Positions 58,865 to 64,000 of a DNA stretch of 64,000 nt are shown here, one piece after another; the first letter of the stretch is position 1; each line of letters begins with the position of its first letter. The stretch spans positions 124,001 through 188,000 of the forward strand of contig NZ_MWWS01000004.1 of assembly GCF_002259585.1 (NCBI RefSeq). Reading direction: 5' to 3'. This stretch comes from Bombiscardovia coagulans (GTDB lineage: Bacteria; Actinomycetota; Actinomycetes; Actinomycetales; Bifidobacteriaceae). Position numbers and translations under genes: made by a program. The notes beneath the pieces were generated by a model, which was not told the origin of the DNA, did not search any database, and saw only the letters and a program-made list of their open reading frames with translations.

Positions 58865-59099
58865 CAAAACATTACCAGATTTTCTTCGTCTGAGTAGCAA
58901 GCCACTTTGCCCACTTGCCTTGAACAGCATTTCCTGCCATCCTACTGTTCCCATGCAATACTCTGTGCTCAACGGAGCCCTATTTTCATGCGTATAGGAG
59001 TTGTAATCTCATTGATGCTGTAAAATCTTATACGTATACAACGGCCGCAGAGCGAGTTCTCAAGCTTGCATTTTCTTTCACAGATTAAGGTAAAAAAAC

Positions 59100-59696
59100 A
59101 TGACTGTACAGCGTTGCGATTGGGCTCTTGGTAACGATTTAGAGTTAGAATACCACGACCACGAGTGGGGTGTACCAGAACATAGAGAACGTGAACTCTT
59201 CGAACTGCTCATCTTAGAAAGCATGCAAGCAGGACTCAGCTGGTCGCTCATTCTTCAAAAACGACCGTTTTTGAGAGATGCTTTCGATGCATTTAACTAC
59301 GAAACGATCGCTGGATATTCTGAAGCAAAAGTGGATTCCTTACTGTCAAATCCTACAATTATCAGAAACCATCTGAAGATTAAAGCCGCAGTAACCAATG
59401 CTCAAGCTTTTATACGTGTGCAGAATGAAGCTGGCTCTTTCGATCAGTACCTGTGGTCATTCGTCGATAACAAACCAGTTCGAGGAAACTGGATGTCTGT
59501 CGAGGAAGTCCCCAGTACTAGCCCTCTTTCAGAAACTATTAGTCAAGATTTCCGTAAACGTGGTTTTAAATTTGTAGGCCCCACCACCGTATATTCCTTC
59601 CTCCAAGCCACAGGTGTCTTGAACGACCACATCAACTCTTGTTTTAGGTTTACAGAGGTAAATGCCAGTGCTTCCAATCCAAAATTCGCCAACTAG
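59100..59696 (+). CDS. tag: DNA-3-methyladenine glycosylase I
   Basis: A base-excision repair enzyme that removes 3-methyladenine. 198 residues. The Tag signature is strong: QRCDWALGNDLELEYHDHEWG at the N-terminus with the zinc Cys and His, ELLILESMQAGLSW, then NGR-type region, and the C-terminal RKRGFKFVGPTTVYSFLQATGVLNDH with the second zinc His and a nearby Cys. It is followed 52 bases later by yaaA on the same strand, possibly as a repair/peroxide-stress pair. Confidence 0.95.
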   Translation: MTVQRCDWALGNDLELEYHDHEWGVPEHRERELFELLILESMQAGLSWSLILQKRPFLRDAFDAFNYETIAGYSEAKVDSLLSNPTIIRNHLKIKAAVTNAQAFIRVQNEAGSFDQYLWSFVDNKPVRGNWMSVEEVPSTSPLSETISQDFRKRGFKFVGPTTVYSFLQATGVLNDHINSCFRFTEVNASASNPKFAN

Positions 59697-59748
59697 TCTA
59701 CTCACTTCCACAACAGAGCACTTCGAATAGCTAGGGATACTTTTCTGT

Positions 59749-60531
59749 ATGCTTTTCCTTTTTTCACCTTCTAAAACCATGGATTTTCAGTCGCCACTGA
59801 CGATAGAACCCCATACTTTGCCAGTTTTCAGTAAGGAGGCAAATCAGCTCATAAAGATTTGCCAGCGATTGACAATAGAGGATATTCAAACTCTTATGGG
59901 GGTTAGCCGCAAAATCGCTGAGCTAAATTTCCAGCGTTTTCAAGACTGGGACTGTTCCGATAGTCCTCATAAGGCCCGGCAAGCAATTGCCGCATTTGCA
60001 GGCGAAGCATATGAAAGCTTGGATACAGGAAACTTATCGACAATTGATATGGACTATGCACAAAAGCATCTAAGGATTCTATCTGGCCTATACGGCATTT
60101 TGCGCCCGATGGACCTTATTCAACCCCACCGATTAGACATGGGAACACGCTTACCCAATGGCAATACTATGAATTTGTACCAGTTCTGGAAAACCACGCT
60201 TACTGAATATCTTCAACAAGAGCTATCTCATTCATCTGTACCAATCATCGTCAACTTAGCTTCCCAAGAATACAGTAAAGCTGTCGATATTAAGAAGCTG
60301 AACGCAAAGATCATTGAACCCATATTTCTAGATCAGAAAAATGGTAAAAGCAAAGTTATTAGCTTTTATGCTAAACGTGCTCGAGGACTGATGTGCAGAT
60401 ACGCTATCAGGCACCAGATCAGCCAGAGCGCCGCTTTACAGAATTTTAATCTCGAAGGCTATTGTTTTGACGATAATCGCTCAGATGACTCACACTGGTA
60501 TTACGTCCGTCATACCGAAAATCAGCTGTAA
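59749..60531 (+). CDS. yaaA: Peroxide stress protein YaaA
   Basis: A 260-residue DUF328 protein that limits intracellular iron damage under peroxide stress and binds DNA in E. coli. N-terminal FLFSPSKTMDF, then AFAGEAYESLDTGNLS and LRILSGLYGILRPMDLIQPHRLDMG are diagnostic; the C-terminal FYAKRARGLMCRYAIR is conserved. A weak AGGG precedes the ATG. It is next to tag, which fits a role in oxidative or alkylation damage. No clear terminator follows. Confidence 0.93.
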   Translation: MLFLFSPSKTMDFQSPLTIEPHTLPVFSKEANQLIKICQRLTIEDIQTLMGVSRKIAELNFQRFQDWDCSDSPHKARQAIAAFAGEAYESLDTGNLSTIDMDYAQKHLRILSGLYGILRPMDLIQPHRLDMGTRLPNGNTMNLYQFWKTTLTEYLQQELSHSSVPIIVNLASQEYSKAVDIKKLNAKIIEPIFLDQKNGKSKVISFYAKRARGLMCRYAIRHQISQSAALQNFNLEGYCFDDNRSDDSHWYYVRHTENQL

Positions 60532-60799
60532 GGACGGTATACGTCCTGCGGTATTGTCATGCACTTATGATGCACCGCATATATTTTGGCAAACGTTGGT
60601 CAGGACTGGCAAGTTGACACCCCTATCGTTGTCACAATTCTGCGCACAGCTTTGAAATCCTTTATAAAAGCTGTAATGCTTACCATTAACCGTTTTTGCC
60701 TTCTTTCAATTTGATATGTAGAGCCCGAGCATGCAAAGCTAGACCAGATCTTGCAAGTTATCCTGTAGCCAAGGCTCGCAACACGCTTTGCTTACTGAT
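60532..60799. other. Intergenic region after yaaA
   Basis: About 270 bases with no convincing gene. A short AGGACG/CGTCCT repeat overlaps the yaaA stop but has no T-tract. Confidence 0.45.
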
Positions 60800-60858
60800 T
60801 TGACACGATGTCAATCCCTATACTTACACTAGTTCAGTCGATATTGACAGTGTGTCAA
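60800..60858 (+). promoter_or_regulatory. Paired operators and promoter of the TetR/DUF5692 unit
   Basis: Two copies of TTGACA-N3-TGTCAA: TTGACACGATGTCAA (60800-60814) and TTGACAGTGTGTCAA (60844-60858). They are 44 bases centre to centre, about four helical turns. The left half of each is itself a consensus -35 TTGACA. A bound regulator would block RNA polymerase, consistent with autoregulation by the TetR protein encoded just downstream. Confidence 0.7.
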
Positions 60859-60923
60859 TACTCTGTAAGCTACCTGCTTCACGCAAGGCGGATACAGAAA
60901 ACAACCACAACGATTGGAGAAGC

Positions 60924-61550
60924 ATGGTTCGCACTACCACTCAGGGAAAACAAGCTGCCAGCAAACACTCTGGAGTTGGGGTTCGCACAAACCGCCGACG
61001 CGAGCAAATTGTACAAGCTGCACATGAAATATGCATCGAAAAAGGCTTCACGCACATCACGGTAAGCGATATTACTAACAGAGTAGGTATCACTCGTTCT
61101 CTCTTCTACCACTACTTCCACAACAAAGAAGACGTAGCAACGGCTGTACTTGAAGATGCAATCAACACTATTATCTCTCGACTCGACGCATGGAACGAAA
61201 GCCGCATAGTAGGCAACGTCAACAAATCACTCGATGACATAGTTTCCATGATGCGAACCATCATTGCCGATGAGGGTCCCTTCAGTAAAAGAATGGTTCA
61301 ATCAGGAAATGGTGGTTTATACCTACAGTTCGTAGATCAAATTTCTGAACGCGTTGCAGAACATATTTGCCAAACAACAGTTAAGGATTTCGAACAGGTC
61401 CACGGGAGCTTACCCATCACACACGTCAAAGAAACATTAATGATGTTAATTTCTGGATCGATAGCACTACTGCGCGAAAAACCACAAATCAGTAATACCA
61501 TCGTGAAAGAAATATTCATTCAGACCCTTCAACTGGAAGAGTACTTATAG
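60924..61550 (+). CDS. TetR-family transcriptional regulator
   Basis: A 208-residue repressor. A basic leader RTNRRREQIV is followed by the HTH ITVSDITNRVGITRSLFYHYF (about 46-65) and KEDVA; the ligand-binding/dimer domain covers the rest. The ATG at 60924 has GGAGA 6 bases upstream; an in-frame ATG at 60852 lies inside the second operator and is rejected. It lies 84 bases upstream of the DUF5692 gene and likely controls both through the two palindromes. The ligand is unknown. Confidence 0.9.
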   Translation: MVRTTTQGKQAASKHSGVGVRTNRRREQIVQAAHEICIEKGFTHITVSDITNRVGITRSLFYHYFHNKEDVATAVLEDAINTIISRLDAWNESRIVGNVNKSLDDIVSMMRTIIADEGPFSKRMVQSGNGGLYLQFVDQISERVAEHICQTTVKDFEQVHGSLPITHVKETLMMLISGSIALLREKPQISNTIVKEIFIQTLQLEEYL

Positions 61551-61634
61551 ATTTTGCGAGCCCCGACGCTAACGTAATCGGTGCCTGGAGCCACAAACCA
61601 TAAAAATTCACCAAAGAAAAAGGAAGTGAACACC

Positions 61635-62615
61635 TTGTTATTCCAAGTCTACGGTCCCGATGCCATGTACCAATGGCTGGGCTGGGCGCTTGTTTTTTGT
61701 GCTTTACTAGTCGGCAATGAGATCGCTCGCAGGAGTAAAATTGGCGGTATTGTCTGCTTCATGGCTTTGCCAGCCGGACTGACTGCCTACTTTATTGCAA
61801 TATATGTAGGCGTGGCTATGAAAGCCGAATGGGCACTAAGTAATCAAACCTATACCGAAATGAATGGCTGGTTCCACTATGCCAAGCTTTATGCAGCCGT
61901 CGCTGGATGCATTGGTTTTATGATTCTCAAATACGGTTGGGGTAAACTTGGTAAAGTCAAGTGGTTCAAATGTTTCCCCTTCATTATTGTCGCCATCAAT
62001 ATTCTCATTGCTGTCGCTTCAGACTTTGAGTCAGCTTTCCGAGGCTGGGGCACAACTTTCGTGTCTAGCGAAGGTGTCACTCTTATGGGTGGCTGGTTTA
62101 ACGTCATTAACGGTATAGCTGGTCTTATTGACATCTTCTGCATGACAGGCTTATTCGGGATCTACGCATCCAAAGACAAGCACGATATGTTGTGGCCTGA
62201 CATGACCTGGGTATTCATCTTGGCTTATGATGTTTGGAACTTCACCTACACCTACAACTGCCTACCCACCCACTCCTGGTACTGTGGTTTAGCTCTCCTC
62301 TTGGCCCCTACGTTCGCTAACTTCTTGTGGAATAAAGGAGCTTGGATTCAAAACCGCGCGAACACATTGGCGATCTGGTGCATGTTTGCCCAGGTATTCC
62401 CCTTCTTCCTAGATAGGAACCACTCTCGCTTTGCTGTTGAGTCAGTCAACAACCCTACAGTCAACCTTACTATGTCAATCATCTCTTTGGTACTCAACAT
62501 AGCCGCCCTGACTTACATTGTGGTGAGAGCCAAGAAGCAGAACATTAACCCTTGGTCTAGCGAGGTATTTAAGGGAACCCACGACTACGAGCAGGCCATA
62601 GCTCGGGCAAACTAA
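61635..62615 (+). CDS. DUF5692 multi-pass membrane protein
   Basis: About 326 residues with roughly ten hydrophobic segments. The N-terminal VYGPDAMYQWLGWALVF, then EIARRSKIGGIVCF, WFHYAKLYAAVAGCIGFMI and ASDFESAFRGW match the DUF5692 family, whose function is not known. The TTG at 61635 has AGGAAG 8 bases upstream and aligns with family starts; a GTG at 61581 would add 18 hydrophilic residues. Linked to the TetR gene, it may be a drug- or bile-responsive transporter or sensor (inference only). A stem-loop follows. Confidence 0.8.
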   Translation: MLFQVYGPDAMYQWLGWALVFCALLVGNEIARRSKIGGIVCFMALPAGLTAYFIAIYVGVAMKAEWALSNQTYTEMNGWFHYAKLYAAVAGCIGFMILKYGWGKLGKVKWFKCFPFIIVAINILIAVASDFESAFRGWGTTFVSSEGVTLMGGWFNVINGIAGLIDIFCMTGLFGIYASKDKHDMLWPDMTWVFILAYDVWNFTYTYNCLPTHSWYCGLALLLAPTFANFLWNKGAWIQNRANTLAIWCMFAQVFPFFLDRNHSRFAVESVNNPTVNLTMSIISLVLNIAALTYIVVRAKKQNINPWSSEVFKGTHDYEQAIARAN

Positions 62616-62688
62616 CCACTACCATATACACGGCTTTAGCAGGTTGGATTGGTGTGCGTTAGGACGATGATATGCTCTAACAGTAACA

Positions 62689-62725
62689 TTGGGGGTCATT
62701 AACAGTATTTGTTGATGACCCCCAA
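62689..62725 (+). terminator. Stem-loop after the DUF5692 gene
   Basis: A 15-bp stem with one G-U pair, left arm 62689-62703 and right arm 62711-62725, loop AGTATTT. The core is GGGGGTCAT/ATGACCCCC. It lacks a T-tract but lies where the transcript should end, 73 bases after the stop. Confidence 0.6.
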
Positions 62726-62743
62726 CACTATCACTGCAACGCT

Positions 62744-62762
62744 TTGTAGGAAGTTCCTACAA
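62744..62762. promoter_or_regulatory. 19-base palindrome, possible protein-binding site
   Basis: TTGTAGGAAGTTCCTACAA is a perfect palindrome around a single central G, so it cannot form a normal hairpin loop and looks like an operator. It lies between convergent genes, an unusual place for one. Purpose unknown. Confidence 0.4.
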
Positions 62763-62899
62763 CAAGCACCAACACGGATCATTGTAAAGACCCATGCACA
62801 TTGTTAGATTCGTGAGAGAATCTACTCCCCCAAATCCTATGGGCAACTGAGACAAAAATGCATTGTGTTACACCGTCTAATAAGGCAGACCTACAACAC

Positions 62900-64000
62900 C
62901 TATTCTGGGCTCTTCAAAGATTCGACCATATCTATCCGGTCTAAACTTCTGTTAGAAATAAGCATAACCAGCATGGAAAAAGTTAGGGCCAGAATACTGA
63001 CAATTACCCAATCAGATAGTGCCGTCTGCACCTCCAAATGAATACCAGGCATTTTCATCATAGCGATGATAGGGTATGTTAAACCCCATCCAGCAGTCAT
63101 TCCTGCTGCAATCCCCACAATTGTTAATACCAACGTCTCCCTATTAACATATGAATGGACTTCGCGACGAGTAAATCCTAAAACTTCTATTGTTGCCAGT
63201 TCGCGTTTCCTTTCAGAAATATTAGTCATTGACAGCGTAAACAACACCACAATAGCTAGGAGCGCGGCCATAACAATAAGCAGACCCACAACATCATTAA
63301 CTACAGCATATTTCTCAGAAAAATCATTCTTGAGCTGCTGATTACTAACTACTGATCGGTAGATTCCATTCTGTTCTAAATCCACAGCTGTAGCAATTTT
63401 CTCCGCTGAGTCACCCCTCACTTTCAGAAGGAACGCATTGGGTGGATAATCTCGATGGGAAGTAATCTCACAATATGCAGACTGAGTCATATACAGAGCA
63501 TTACCTGCATAATTTTCAGTGATTGCCATTACGGTAACATGATACTGATTGCGGGCACTGTCTTCCACCCAAGCTTCCGAATCTACCTGAATCCCAAGAA
63601 GTCTAGCCGCATTAGTAGTTACGATCGCCCCAGACTTGGGAAGCTTGAGTGGAGTTTTACCACTAGCATTCTGCAAACTTATATAACCATCTAACGATTG
63701 TCCATCAGGTACGACGATAAGTTGAAGCGGAACTCTCGTTAATTGTTGTGCTTTAGCTTTATCAACGACCTCATCGGTACTAGTAGACCCCGTAAGGCTC
63801 ACCATTTGTACGGCAACAGGTTTTATAGCAGTTATTCGCTTATCTGTTGTAAGCTCTCGGGTTGCTTTCTCCTCTTGCTTGGAATTAGTTGTAACCATAG
63901 CATCGTACCCATAAACTCCACCATATTGCTTTTCCGGCAAGCTCAGCAATGTATTGCTCAGAGTCAAGGCAATCATCATCAAGGCTGTGGAAGCGAATAT
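62900..64000 (-). CDS. FtsX-like ABC transporter permease, 3' part
   Basis: A frame that stays open to the right edge of the window, so its 5' part is missing; at least 366 residues are present. A periplasmic MacB-type domain (middle) is followed by the FtsX permease helices. Motifs are LFTLSMTNISERKRELATIEVLGFTRREV and the C-terminal helices IVGIAAGMTAGWGLTYPII and VIVSILALTFSMLVMLI. It likely works with an ATPase encoded outside the window. It could export peptide, lipid or drug. Confidence 0.88.
   Translation of the reverse strand: MFASTALMMIALTLSNTLLSLPEKQYGGVYGYDAMVTTNSKQEEKATRELTTDKRITAIKPVAVQMVSLTGSTSTDEVVDKAKAQQLTRVPLQLIVVPDGQSLDGYISLQNASGKTPLKLPKSGAIVTTNAARLLGIQVDSEAWVEDSARNQYHVTVMAITENYAGNALYMTQSAYCEITSHRDYPPNAFLLKVRGDSAEKIATAVDLEQNGIYRSVVSNQQLKNDFSEKYAVVNDVVGLLIVMAALLAIVVLFTLSMTNISERKRELATIEVLGFTRREVHSYVNRETLVLTIVGIAAGMTAGWGLTYPIIAMMKMPGIHLEVQTALSDWVIVSILALTFSMLVMLISNRSLDRIDMVESLKSPE

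Noticed and set aside
60852-60923. Upstream ATG extension of the TetR gene
   Set aside because: It starts inside the second operator and has no ribosome binding site; the ATG at 60924 has GGAGA.

Overview
The window is a contiguous stretch of a bacterial chromosome from the family Bifidobacteriaceae (Actinobacteria). The strongest marker is a complete dual-specificity xylulose-5-phosphate/fructose-6-phosphate phosphoketolase (xfp), the key enzyme of the bifid shunt, lying between guaA and pta-ackA, the usual bifidobacterial arrangement. Other actinobacterial signs are the fused shikimate kinase/3-dehydroquinate synthase, the sufB-D-C-S-U-T operon and the rpsD / DUF948 / DUF6167-like / alaS / ruvX / mltG block. 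By eye the DNA is only moderately GC-rich, in the mid-forties per cent, which points to a low-GC lineage (for example Bombiscardovia, Alloscardovia or bumblebee bifidobacteria) rather than a typical 60% GC Bifidobacterium. I cannot name the species. The window is almost entirely core genome: no insertion sequence, prophage, CRISPR array or rRNA was seen.

Layout. 1-9,100, mostly minus strand: the 5' end of holA, comEC and comEA (DNA uptake), leuS, an orphan amino-acid-binding lipoprotein, corA (Mg2+), and a 2-hydroxyacid dehydrogenase. 9,223-11,628: tRNA-Ala(GGC) with its own terminator, then a long-chain acyl-CoA ligase. 11,658-17,130, minus: the conserved rsmE-hinT-phoH-ybeY-CBS protein-era string, several genes joined by ATGA overlaps. 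17,298-19,800: tRNA-Leu(GAG), a SpoU-type rRNA/tRNA methylase, and a uracil permease, separated by a perfect 16-bp bidirectional terminator. 19,928-25,944, minus: the complete SUF iron-sulfur assembly operon. 26,150-31,505, minus: pyrG, then the shikimate genes aroQ, aroKB and aroC. 31,552-38,764: an oppositely oriented prepilin peptidase, then mltG, ruvX, alaS, two small membrane proteins, a histidine phosphatase and rpsD. 39,552-46,395: a xanthine/urate-type permease, a sortase-anchored CAP-domain surface protein, PcrA/UvrD helicase, a tiny LEA-like repeat protein and xpt. 46,551-56,118: an aminotransferase, guaA, and the energy genes xfp, pta and ackA, which together turn sugar phosphates into acetyl phosphate, acetate and ATP. 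56,214-64,000: aroA, a membrane-anchored coiled-coil protein, tRNA-Pro(TGG), tag, yaaA, a TetR regulator with two matched operators driving a DUF5692 membrane protein, and the 3' part of an FtsX-like ABC permease.

Most genes are recognisable housekeeping genes. The least explained items are: a 95-codon open frame without a normal start between aroQ and pyrG; the TetR/DUF5692 pair; the LEA-like 11-mer repeat protein; the structured xfp leader; a likely leaderless prepilin peptidase; and several loop-free palindromes. Nothing here is clearly a new biological system, and the findings are graded accordingly.
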